Assembly (NCBI GenBank): GCA_038503035.1
Contig: JAVSML010025225.1
Location: forward strand, 142,801 to 206,800
Source: Crocodylus rhombifer
Taxonomy: Eukaryota; Chordata; Crocodylia; Crocodylidae
Direction of reading: 5' to 3'
Length of the DNA stretch: 64,000 bases
Both the position numbers and the translations under genes were made by a program. The notes below the pieces were generated by a model that was not told where the DNA came from, searched no databases, and worked only from the letters and a program-made list of their open reading frames with translations. Positions 35,801 through 46,250 of this stretch are shown here, piece by piece. Every line of letters starts with the position of its first letter. Position 1 is the first letter of the stretch.

Positions 35801-36475
35801 ATCTGCCTTCAGCACTCCAAGAATGGGGGTATTATATGGTGAGGACCCTTCCACTAGCCATCCGCACCTCTCGTATTTCTCTATTAACAGCTTGAGTCCA
35901 GCTCTGGCCGCTCGGCTGAGTGGGTACTGCTTTACCCGAACGGGCCCCTCCCCATCCTTGAGTATGATCCTTACCAGGGAGACCGACTTAGCTCGTGCAG
36001 GGGTTCCATCAGCCCATACCGAAGGGTCTACTCCAGTCATGTGATCTTCAGAACTTACTACAGGGCGTCGGTCCTCCAGGAGAGCCATCTGATAGTTCGA
36101 GCTTTGCTTGACAGGTAGCTGGACCACCATCTGGTCATCTCTGAAAAATATCTCAGCTTGCAATTTTGTGAGTAGGTCCCGCCCAAGTAATGCAACCGCA
36201 ATTTGGAGAATATACAAAGGAGTGCTCAAGCAAATGGTCCCCGACTTTGGTGAGGAGTGGTTTACAAACAGGGAGTCGGGACTGCGTTCCCTCAATCCCT
36301 TCCACAAGTACATGCTGTTCACTAGTTCCTGCACAGTGGGGTTTTCTGGAATCATTGAAAATGTAGCCCCAGTATCCACCAAGGCTTCAAAGTTTTTGCC
36401 ACCAACCCTAATGGTTATCATGGGATCTTCTCGGGCTCCAACCCGAAGGGTAGTGGTCTTAGATCCCCGTCCCCT
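32833..36475 (-). pseudogene. pol: Endogenous retroviral pro-pol, disrupted
   Basis: Polyprotein of protease, reverse transcriptase, RNase H and integrase, in phase with gag after its UGA. Protease: ALVDTGATFSMI (about 36385). Reverse transcriptase: LDLKDSFFSIPLH (motif A, about 35660) and QYVDDLLVAS (motif C, about 35455). RNase H: YFVDGSS, AELTAL, YTDSRYAF and GNAKADVAAKEAA, so all acidic residues are kept. Integrase: the HHCC finger is split by a frameshift (HARTH in one frame, CITC in the next). The catalytic residues lie in WQIDFAELP, ESDQGQHF and GQVERMN, with exactly 35 residues between the second Asp and the Glu, and the C-terminal domain has WSGPFQVLL. Lesions: TGA at 35630-35632, TAG at 35504-35506, and a frameshift around 33890-33930. 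The catalytic residues I could locate are unmutated, so inactivation is by truncation. Confidence 0.94.
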
Positions 36476-36478
36476 TCA
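36476..36478 (-). promoter_or_regulatory. gag-pro in-frame UGA (candidate readthrough stop)
   Basis: The gag frame ends with TGA and pro continues in the same phase, with no other stop before the protease motif. The stop is followed by the purine-rich AGGGGACGGGG. In gammaretroviruses pol is made by stop-codon readthrough promoted by a downstream purine-rich spacer and pseudoknot. The canonical stop is UAG, so UGA here is a variation. I infer function from position only; the pseudoknot was not modelled. Confidence 0.7.
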
Positions 36479-37703
36479 TTCTGTGTCCTCACCCTTTTCC
36501 TCTGCCCGCATGAGGTGACCTCTTGGTTCACCCTCTCTCTTCTCCTTTAACTTTGGGCATTCCCTCTTCCAGTGTCCTTTCTCCCTGCAGTAAGCACAAA
36601 CATCTGCTCCCACTCTTTCTCCTTTCCCTTTCTGCATCCCAGCCTTTCCAGGGTTACCTCCAGTTACAGCAGCTGCCAGCACTGCCATCTGTTGCTGAGC
36701 CTTTTTATCCTCCTTGCGCTCCTGCATATGCTCACGATTCCCATATACCTTATATGCAATTTCCACCAGCTCTGAAATCGGTTTCCCAGCACCTCCCTCA
36801 GTTTTCTGTAACTTCTTACGAATATCAGCAGCGGATTGACCAATAAACATAAGATTTACCATGCGTTGATTATCTGGGGCTTCTGGATCTAGGTCCGAAA
36901 ACCTGTGGAACGCCTCATACAGCCTCCCGAGGAAAGCTGAGGGATCCTCTTCTCTTCCCTGTCTCACTTCATACAATTTAGACAGATTAGTAACCCGAGG
37001 CACTGCCTTCCCCATTGCTTCCACTGTAATCCCCAGATACCATGCACTCAGCTCTCTTCCTTCTGCAGTATGATTATCCCATCTCGGTTCCTCAACAGGG
37101 CAGATATCACGCAAGGTACGACCAGCAGCTCCCTCTGCTTCTACCCTGGCTGCTGCAATTCGCTCTGCCGTCCCCAACACTAATCTCCTCTCCTCCAGGG
37201 TCAGGAGGGTTTGGAGCATCATCTGGACATCAGCCCAAGTGGGTTGATGGGTTTGCCCAATAGATCGAAACAGGTCCCTCATCTTTTCAGGGTCTTCACG
37301 AAAAGAGGGGCTCTGATTCTTCCAGTTAAATAAATCTGAAGTACTAAATGGGGTGTAGACAAAAGTTGCATTGCCCCCCTCTCCGATAACCTCTCGCATC
37401 GGGCAGTTCAGCACTGGCTGTGATTCTACAGTCTTGCACAAATAATAGCCCTTATTCCCTGATTCAGATGGGGCACTTGGCTGAGGCTCACGCTCTGAAT
37501 CATTAGGTATGCTTTGATACGCCGGTGGTGGTTTCCCTGAGGGAGGGAGTGGTGGTGCAGAGGGACTGGATCCCCAGGAGGTGTCTGATTCATCCTCGCT
37601 ACCTGACAGGGTGACCGGAGACAGGGTCAGATACTCAGTCAATTCAGAATTCCACCCCCTCATTAGACTTAGGGAGTACAGGCGGTCCTCCTCGAGTCTT
37701 TCC

Positions 37704-37747
37704 TTTAACAAGGATTTCTTAATCCTTTACTAAGCATTTCTTAATCC
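37704..37747. repeat. 22-bp tandem duplication in gag
   Basis: 37704-37725 and 37726-37747 match at 19 of 22 positions head to tail. The length is not a multiple of three, and the matrix frame hits TAA inside the second half (in gag direction). The three mismatches suggest the duplication is not the youngest change in the provirus. Confidence 0.85.
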
Positions 37748-38039
37748 AAGGTGGCTGATTTTGAACCACCCACAACCAACAATCGATATAAGGAAATTGA
37801 TTCCAATATCCGTTCTGCATAACTATTTCATGGATAGCTATCACTTCTTTTACTACAAAGGATCCTTTTGGGGTCCAGTGGACCCCAAATGTTGGCCACT
37901 CGAGTTGACAAAACTTAATTAAATCACCCTTTTTCATCTTCACTCCATAATCTGCCTGCTTTCCAAATTTACTGAAGTTTTGTAATATACAACCTAAAGG
38001 CGCATCCAAGTTTTCTACACGGGAGCGACCCGCACCCAT

Positions 38040-38430
38040 TGCCCACAAAAGTGCGTCCAACACACACCAGATACCAAAAGATCCTGGTTACAGACGGTTC
38101 TCTTATACCAGGCCGAAAATTTCCCAGTATTAAACCAAAATCGAACGCGTCTTTGTTCCCGGATCCAGACCAAATTGGCCAAGGGAATTCATATACTCAC
38201 TCAGATACCCCAGAGATCTCGATCAGAATGCCAGAATGTGTGTCTGGCGTCCTCAGAAACCAAAAATTTGCACAGGAGCCTTTAACTTCCTGGATATCCT
38301 GACTCATGTCTTAAGCCCCTTGGGCGAGCCCAAAAAGGTGGCTCGGTGCGCACTCCCCGTGGTGGCAGAGACGATCTTGTCACTGAATTCTGGGGTAGTC
38401 GAAGAGATCTCCTTCCTGGCTCACCAGATT
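38040..38430 (-). promoter_or_regulatory. Proviral leader with candidate primer binding site
   Basis: Four bases inside the 5' LTR the minus strand reads TGGTGAGCCAGGAAGGAG (38426-38409), placed and starting (TGG) like a primer binding site. I could not match it to a tRNA 3' end with confidence. The remaining 370 bases before gag presumably hold the packaging region and any splice donor, none of which I can assign. Confidence 0.6.
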
Positions 38431-38956
38431 TGTTGCAAAAAATTGTGGTCCATTTCTTGGAGGCCACTAAAATCACAGACACACATACATCAGATGGCAC
38501 AAAAGGTGTATTTGCAAATAGGGTCAGAGCAGAGTCAAAGACTCAGATTACTCTGAATCCCCCAAGGAATTTTTGCAGACTGTATTTATCTTTTTCCTCC
38601 TGGGCATGTGTGCAGAAACAGGAACTCTTACATCTCATTTCCGTTTCATACAAACATATATGTGGTTACATCATTACATCCATCGCATGTACATTATAAT
38701 TAACTACTTAAGTATGCAGGGCGGAGAAGTAAATATGCATCAGCTAATTAAGCATGCTCAGAAAGTTCTATAGGTCACCAAGAGTTTAAACCCCCCCCCC
38801 TTTCAAGGACACAGTCAGTTGATTTAGTATAAGAAGAGCTGTGGCAAGGCTGGGCAAGGAGAAAAGTCCTTGACAGTGTTTCTTTCTTATCAGGCGCAAG
38901 ATGCAAACTGTGCATTTCTAACAATACTCCATTTCTAACAATATTCCATTTCTAAC
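38431..38956 (-). repeat. 5' LTR of the provirus
   Basis: 526 bases on the minus strand, from GTTAGAAATGG (38956) to TTTTTTGCAACA (38431). Compared with the 3' LTR it lacks about 71 internal bases, a deletion between short TGA repeats at about 38822. It also has one more copy of a 17-base GTTAGAAATGGARTATT unit at its start. The first base of the expected TG end is missing. AGATAAATACAG near 38592 is a weak TATA candidate. Confidence 0.93.
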
Positions 38957-38961
38957 GTTTC
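38957..38961. repeat. Right target site duplication of the provirus
   Basis: GTTTC, identical to 30418-30422, directly outside the 5' LTR. Confidence 0.75.
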
Positions 38962-39065
38962 CACTCCCTTTTTAATACCTGAGGAGCATGAAAGGTGAGA
39001 CTAGAGCCAAATGGACATTAGAGCTTAGCCAGGAAAATAGAAATTTATCTACCAATCCCGCATCT

Positions 39066-39125
39066 ATGCAGGCAGTTGTATTAGATGACCTCCAAGGTCC
39101 CTTCCAACTCTGAGTCTCTGTGGCA
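39066..39125 (+). mobile_element. CR1 3' tail scrap
   Basis: ATTAGATGACCTCCAAGGTC followed by CCTTCCAACTCTGAGTCTCT corresponds to the last tens of bases of a CR1 3' UTR. It is very short and diverged. Confidence 0.6.
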
Positions 39126-40153
39126 ACAGGAGGATTAATTAATTAATTTTCTGTCAGAAGTACAAGTTAGCAATTACCTCTTCTTCGCTCTTGTTCTCAG
39201 CAGAGAAACAGTGCCTGGAAGATGATGTGGGTCATCTCTGCATTTGCAGAATAGCTTTACTTGACAAGGAAAATACAGGCAGCATTGTGCTGCAAACTCT
39301 GACAGCACTTGCCTTTTTCCTTGTAACCAAGGTGTCTTTTGATTCAGCTGTTAATGCCTAGTCACATGATAGTGACTGTCCTTAGCCTAAGGAGCTATAA
39401 GAAGTCTGGTCTTAATCGCCAACAAAGCCACTAACCATTAATGATCTCTAGCCTTTCTAAACTACTTTAACTATCAGTTTTTGTCTTTTTTTTTTTTTAG
39501 CATTAAGTCAGATAATGTTGCACTTTCTAAAACTGCCTGGAGAAGCAATAGGAATGATACAACCTCAGACTCACCATGTTTACTTTTCTGTGCTGCTTTC
39601 CCATTGGCGTTTACAGTGGTTCATTGGCCACTATTAAACTTTCTTTCTGGCCTGGTTCACCTAGTTAACTTGGTTTTCAGGATATCATACTACAGAGTAA
39701 GGGAAAATAAGTTCAAAGCAAAAGTCAAGGGATCTACAAGCACTTTAATGATGTAAATAAGGAAAATCTTGTATCTTCTTGTAAGACATTTTGTAAGACA
39801 GGCCAGGAACAAGTCAAGCAGCTGAAAGCAACCTGCAGCATTTCATGCCCAATTATGACTGGCAAGGCAATTAAGTGGGAAAAGCCACAACAAAGCAGCT
39901 CCAAATATCCTATTAAAGTGATAGATCACCTAATTAACATTAAATAGAACTAAGAGCTTCATCTCTGTTTCTTCTCTACTAATATGGCTGACCTAATTAT
40001 ACATATCCCAGTACACTAGCTTCAACTATGCTTCCTTTTCTTATTAGAACACCTCTGTTAACTAACTGATTTCAAATTAGGTCTGAGAAAGTCAGCAGTT
40101 GATCACATGGTAGATCTGAGCTAGTACAGACCTGCTTGGCAGTTTCTGTGTTA
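39126..40153. other. No feature recognised
   Basis: A T run near 39488-39499. No gene or repeat ends seen. Confidence 0.4.
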
Positions 40154-40161
40154 TACTATAT

Positions 40162-40590
40162 CAGTAGTGCTAAACCTCCAGCCTGTGGCCTAGACGCAGC
40201 CCATGGCATCATGTCATCTAGTCTACAGGGCTCCCCATGAGTCCAGAAATTAGCCAACAGAAAAGCAGTGGCAATTAATACTACTGCTGCTCCATGGCTG
40301 CCAAATTTCCAACCCCTGTGGGCTAGATAACATGGCCCTGCACTTGGGGCCAGGCCTGCAGGTATGATCTGCATGGAGCCTCATCTGGTATTCAGGGTCA
40401 GGGCCGAAGCAGGGGCCGGGGCCAGGGCCGAGACCCTATATAGCATGCAGGGTTGGGGCTGGTCCTGCACATTCACTGCCCCAGCCAAGCCAGCCCCAAA
40501 CACAGGATTGGGCCCATGGACAGATCTACCCCATAAACCAATGCTGCACTGGTCACCCAGCTCATGGGTCCAAAAGACTGGGCACCAATG
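40162..40590. mobile_element. hAT-like non-autonomous element with 8-bp target duplication
   Basis: The ends are CAGTAGTGCTAAACCTCC (40162) and TGGGCACCAATG (40590), loosely inverted CAxTxGTG-type hAT ends. The flanking octamers TACTATAT (40154-40161) and AACTATAT (40591-40598) agree at 7 of 8 positions. The interior is GC-rich with a GGGCC/GGGCCG simple stretch near 40397-40432 and no transposase. Confidence 0.6.
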
Positions 40591-40598
40591 AACTATAT

Positions 40599-43500
40599 TA
40601 ACATGACTCAGAATTATAAATGAGAGCCGAGTGAATTTTATTTCAAACTCAGAAACTAGTAAAAGTTTCTCCTACAAGAGATGTTACTCTGATAACGTTT
40701 GGCTGCTGTCCTAGGCTGCTACAGAGCATAAGGTGATCAAGCAAACCCTAAAATACACATTTATGGCCAACATGGATAGTCTGAAGTTTCCTTTTACAGT
40801 ATCTATCCTAGGTGAGCTTGATCCAATTATCTCTTCTCATCCTGTTCTCCCTTCCTTTTCTATATAGTTTTGCAAAATTGCAATTAAAGTAAGTTTTGAT
40901 TGTTTGTATTAAAAGAAAAAAATTCCTGACAGGCATTTTTAAACTAACAAAGGGTCCGGGAAAATTAACCACGCAGGCTTGTATATGCTCAAGATTATGA
41001 AGGAGGCTATAGCCGTATTTCTAAGGCAGTTCTATACAAGGCCTTGATGTCAGCTAAGTAGTATAGTCAGATTTACCTTACAGACTAACTAAATCAAAGA
41101 TGCAAAAGCTTTTGTGAGTCCAAGATCACTTCAAATCACCCTCCCTTTGATGGACTGCTCTGTGCATGCCCTTTCACAGCATCTGATAAAGTGAGCTCAG
41201 GTTCATGAAAGTTTATTTATCTCTGGTTTATTAGTCTACTAGGTGCATGTCTACCTTGCCTTCTGCCTTCCAGATTCAAGTGACCCCCAGAATAAAGTAC
41301 TAATGCCATTTTTATTCACCATTGCTCCAGCATTACCCATCCATAGACTCAGAAACAGTTGGAATGATGATTTTCTTCCAGCCTATTTTGAAATGTAACA
41401 TAGGGAGCCACAGGAATGCACTAGAGGTATAACAGCTGCACTTCCACGTCCTCTTGTGTGTGTCCCTAACAGAGTCTCAGAGATATTGTCCTGCTCTGCA
41501 CATACTTGTGCAGAACTTCTGGGAGCCTATTCAGACAAGGAGGTTCTGCCTGAGGGTACTCAGCCAATGACTGCACTGCCCAGGATGAGAGTTGGAGATA
41601 ATTTGTGAGTGAATGTGCTTAAAGACAGTCTTTCCAAAAGTGTCTAAGTAATTGAGGAGCATGGGTCGCCTTGGTTTCCAATGGGACTTGTGCTCTTAAG
41701 TCTTTGAAGGAAAATCCAAACATAACTGGTGAGAAGAGTGCAGCTTGGAGGAAATTAAGTATCTGTGATGAGATGCAGGAAAAGTTTGCCAAGGACATGG
41801 CCATGAAACATTGCAAAAGAGAGATCAATTAATCAGCTCCCTGGAATACTGATCCACAGCCAGTAAAAACATCCATACAATTAATGTCCAGCACTAGGAC
41901 AGTAAATAAAACTGCCTAAAAAGACATTACAAACATGGCTGTCCTGAATTCAGCTGTTTCTGTTCTCAGAACGGGATGTGAACCTTTTCTTTCTGTTCAG
42001 GCTGTGGATGCAATGGTGGGGAGGTATTCATATAAATCAAAGTCTCAGAGAGAAAATTGGTTGGAACTGTTGAATTTAACCTACTTTCACACCAGCACCC
42101 CATACATCAGGATAGCTTTGCTCAAAAATAACGTCAATTTCACTTACAAGGATCATAAACCCCCTCAAACATTTTGATAAAGTTGGCCCAACCTTAAGAT
42201 TTGTAATTAAACTCCCAGGGAGGTGAGATTGTCCTAGGTTGGGGCTTTATGCCTGAAATAGAATAGGGTTTTCACAAAAAGGAACAGAGGTCTCCAAGTG
42301 ATCGAGTTGCTGGGAAGCTACTTGTAGCTCTGCAGATATCCTAATTATACTACAGGTTAAGTAGGTTGGATATTTGAAGGTTACCTACCATCAGACATCT
42401 TGATTAGATAGTTCTAAAATGACATCATCCCCACATTTGGCTTTTTGATAATTAATTCCACGCAGCACGTGCATTGTTCCAATCACATAAAAGCATTCAT
42501 TATGTTCATGGCACCATGGTTAAGGTTGTACTGAATTTTGTATGAAAACAGGTTTTCAGTTTCTTTGTGCTATATGAATAATGCAGTGCACCCTCCTGAA
42601 AATTAAGGCACTTGCTCTTTGACTAGAGTATGAATATAAAAATGAGGGTGTTCACAGAAGGAAAATACTGATTGGCAGAGGCAAGAATTTTATTTTAGTG
42701 TATTCATTAAGCAGACTGGCTGAATTGTTTCAATTGCCACTTTCTAATTTTATATCTATATCCCTAGATAGATAGATATAACATCTATATATTACAGACA
42801 GAGTAAAACATGTGAGAAGGCAATGGTTTAGAAATGAGCTTTGATTCTCATTCTTGTGCTGCACTTCTAAACTAGGTGTGTTTGTGGAAAAATGGGTGTG
42901 GTGTCATTCTAACTGCAAGGGTGTAATCTTTCTCTCCTCACTCCTATGTGCTTTTGCTCTCCATAAATTCATCGAAGCACACCACTGGTTTCCTTCTAAA
43001 GTCATGTTACAATAGGTCCCTGTTACAGCATGATTGTAAATTCTCAGCTCCCAGACAGTATCTCCAAAATCCTTTAAAATCACTCCTTCCCCACCTTCGC
43101 TACAATTGCTGCTAGAGCAAACACAGAGCTTAGTTTTATAGGCATTATTTCATTGTATGTGCACCATTTTAGTACTGTGGGGCTGCTTTAAATCCCTCAA
43201 GTCACTTGCTAGGGTATGCAACATTGACATGGAACTGAAAAACAGGTGCCTTTTTTTCAGTAACCCTGCTGTCAGATGTTTACAGCTCAGTTTTAGCAGG
43301 AGACTATGCATGCATCTACATACAAATATATGCATGCAATGTGCTATATAAATAGTCTATGTACAGATGCAAACTTTCTTTTGGGAGACTTTCTCACTCC
43401 AGGTTAGCCCTGTTCCACCCAGCTGGGTGGCCAAGAAAACAATAAATTTGATCCATGCAAAGCTGGTGGTTTGGAATGTCTCATTACTGGGAGTCAAACA

Positions 43501-46124
43501 CAGAATCCAATTGACTAAATCCTTTGGAATTCCATACCATGGCAGTTCCCCTTAATCTCTTCTCGGTAACATGTTCAGTTCCTTGTGGTTATATTTCTGT
43601 ACCACATTTTTCCCACTATCTTTTCTTTCTCCTCACCACGTAGGAGTTAAATGCTTTTCTGCTTATCGGTATTAGGAATCCCTCCTTCCGGTGCTCTTTC
43701 AGGAACTGCTTCTCTTCTAGGAGGCTTTCTCTTGACTTCATTAGGCTAGGAAGCAGGCCTCTGAAATCTGGAGCAGAGAGATGCCAAGTACTTTAGCAAG
43801 GAAAATCCATGATGGGCTTGATTGGAAGTAAAAACAGAACCAGAGCCTTTTAAAGTCATATATACTCAAAATGATGAATTGCTGGTGATTGCTCTAGTGC
43901 ACAGTGCTCTGCAAGTTCCAAGGTGGTCAGGAAACTGTTATAAGGGTATGTAAAAGAGTCTTTACCTAACACCTTCTCCCACATTTCTGAAGCTTCTCAT
44001 ACTTAATAAAACTTTAGGAACTCAAAATGCAGCTAAGAAACCTGAACCCAATGTTCCCACTGAAGCTCTCCCAGTATTTAAAAATTGGCTTTAAAAAAAA
44101 TCCAGTAATGAGTCTCAGCCACAATATTCGGCTTTTTCTCTCAGCAGAAAGCTTTTCCCAAGATGGCTTTGACCTGTTCCTTCACAATAAGGACCTATAT
44201 TATACTAGAATTATAGTATTACAGCTTTCAACGCCACTGAAATCTACTGTTGAGCCATATTTTATGACAGAAAGATAGTGGGATATTGTTTCTTTCACTG
44301 AGGAGATGCCCAAAGATCTCACGCAGGATCAGTCATTGTATTTGTTGCTGTACGAACACTCAGTAAGAGGCCAAGGTGGCTGTCTATGGAATCTTTTAGT
44401 CTAAAGCACCATTTAAAATGCCTACCTCTTTGTGATATGAAAAGTCCCTGGTTCTCAAGGTCCCTGCCCTTTTAGAATTGAAATGCTGCAGTACCTGTAA
44501 GGTAGCTATTATTCACAAGCATCTTAAATGGTCCTTTTTTGCTTAAAAAGCATCAAAAAAACTTGAGGTCTCTGAGAAGTAGGCTTTGCGAGGACTAAGT
44601 GGAATTGATATCTCTCAGTGGAGACCTTAGAGGTTCATATTTCATAACTCTGTCTGTCCCCATTAGTTCCAGTTGCTAGAGGGTTTGAATGTGTCACCCA
44701 TTAAAATGTTACATTTGGCACTTCCCCACCCAGTCCAGCATGCAACTCTCATGTGTACGCAGTACTGTTTAAAAATCTTATTTTAGAATCGCAACATGCA
44801 CTTCATTTATAGAAGGGACAATTATTTAGTTTTGCAGATCCTTTGAAGGACAACTTGACTGCAAGCAAATATGGAGTGTATGCAAGAAACCCTGAGTGTG
44901 CTTTCATTTAGCCACAATAAGATTTGTGACTTGTTGAAAAGACAGATGAAGTATTACGGAACCCAGGAAGTAAAACTATCAAATGATGCCTTAAATATAT
45001 AGAGAAATGTGCCAATACAAATTAGATTTAGCAACGTGGCTTAGGAGATTTTTGAAAATGGGAGCATAACATGAAATATTTGAAAGAGACGGTGGCTCAG
45101 AAGGGATTGTCTACTTTCTGATGTTCGTTGATTCCTTCCTGTCAAGGTGCAATTGTAATGAGCTTACATTCGTTTCCTTTTCTGTTGCGTATTACAACAA
45201 CTCTGATTCTAATGGGTAGTGCATACATTTTTATGATCGCTGGCTTTGAGTTAACTCTGATAATTAAGACACAAATTCAGAGAAGTACTTCAGGAATTTC
45301 TTAGGTAGTTCTCCACTCAGGAAAATACAAGTCCAAGTGATTCCAACATGAAAAAAGTGCATACTTAAGTGATTTCCTGAATTGGAGTGTAACAGTTTAT
45401 AGCAAGAGAAGCTGCTCTTCCAAACCTTTAAGAGTCATTTTGTGCACAAGCAATGGATTGAACACAAAACCAAATCACGGCTTAGCAGCAATAAAAATTA
45501 GCAGCTTTAGCTAATAAAACAGAGCAGGCCAGAGTTGTTAGTAACACAGTCAGTGGTACAGGGTTCGGCATGGAATGAATAACTCAGGCTGTCAGTAATT
45601 AGATACAAAACTTTTCACCTATAAGTCACCAGTTCAAATGAGGCCCAGGATAGCAGTACTCAAAAGTCATGGCCCTGGATGGCCATATCCTATTGTACAA
45701 AGTGGGTTGATGGACTTTGCCCAGGTGTCCACATTGCAAAAATGCCCATCACTAATGTGCGCTCTGGTCTCAACAGAAAGGCCAAAGACTGAACAAGCAC
45801 AGAAGTAAGAACTACTTTTCACTCTCCTCAAGGGCAACCTGGATCTGGTAAGACAGAAGTCTGTAGCAGAGCCCATCCTGTACCACCTTCATGGAGAGAA
45901 CATTTAGATTCCAGGTGATATCCTCAGCCCCTTGAAGTCAATGGAAAACCTCCCAGATATTTCAACAGAAGTTAAGATTTTACCTCAGGACTTCAAGACA
46001 TTTGTACAGGCCTGAAATAATATTAAGCACAAAGGAAAAAAGAAACAGACTAACACATAGGATTGAGAATGTGCACAGGCAGTACTTATCTATAAAATGG
46101 TCCATAACTAGTCCTGAGATACAA
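40599..46124. other. No gene; minor simple repeats
   Basis: Long AT-rich stretch. The only structures seen are a short TAGATAGATAGATA run near 42768 and AT-rich simple patches. No exon, RNA gene or transposon end could be supported on either strand. Confidence 0.45.
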
Positions 46125-46250
46125 AACCCAGAAAATTTGGACTATAATTCCTATTTTACAAATGGACAAAGTGAAGCTAGGGGAGATGAGATTTGCCCAA
46201 GGATCACTCAGCAAGTCTGCCACAGCTGAAAATAAAATCACAAGAGTACT
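46125..46250 (-). mobile_element. MIR-type SINE relic
   Basis: The plus strand has, in order, CCTATTTTACAAATGGACAA, then GATTTGCCCAAGGATCACTC, AGCAAGTCTGCCACAGCTGA. This is the reverse-complement order of the MIR core (poly-purine/TTTTACAGATG, GACTTGCCCAAGGTCACAC, AGCAAGTC). It is an old, inactive SINE copy. Confidence 0.8.

Larger units (their letters stand above)
36476..38039 (-). pseudogene. gag: Endogenous retroviral gag, disrupted by a tandem duplication
   Basis: Structural polyprotein. I place the start at 38039 because the protein then begins MGAGRS, giving the N-terminal Gly needed for myristoylation; an upstream in-frame Met at 38063 would not. Matrix part: LEWPTFGVHWTPKGSF. A proline-rich region follows with late-domain candidates PSAP (twice) and PPAY. 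The capsid part has the p30-like WADVQMMLQTLLTLEERR block and a major-homology-like segment, QGREEDPSAFLGRLYEAF. Nucleocapsid: one zinc knuckle, CAYCREKGHWKREC (C-x2-C-x4-H-x4-C). The matrix frame stops at 37719, and the rest is open in another phase down to 36476. The break coincides with a 22-bp tandem duplication at 37704-37747. Confidence 0.94.
30423..38956 (-). mobile_element. Endogenous retrovirus, class I (gammaretrovirus-like) provirus
   Basis: This is an 8.5 kb provirus on the minus strand with 5' LTR (38431-38956), leader, gag, pro-pol, env, polypurine tract and 3' LTR (30423-30994). The 5-bp sequence GTTTC flanks it at 30418-30422 and 38957-38961. Class I affiliation follows from one CCHC zinc knuckle in Gag, gag and pol in the same frame separated by one stop codon, the GPF-type integrase C-terminus, and an Env with a CxxC in the surface part and a CC-containing loop in the transmembrane part. 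None of the three genes is intact. It could belong to one of the endogenous retrovirus lineages reported from crocodilians, but I cannot test that here. No captured host gene was seen. Confidence 0.96.

Noticed and set aside
32903..36846. Plus-strand frames across the provirus
   Set aside because: Antisense shadows of gag, pol and env on the minus strand; no antisense-gene motif seen.
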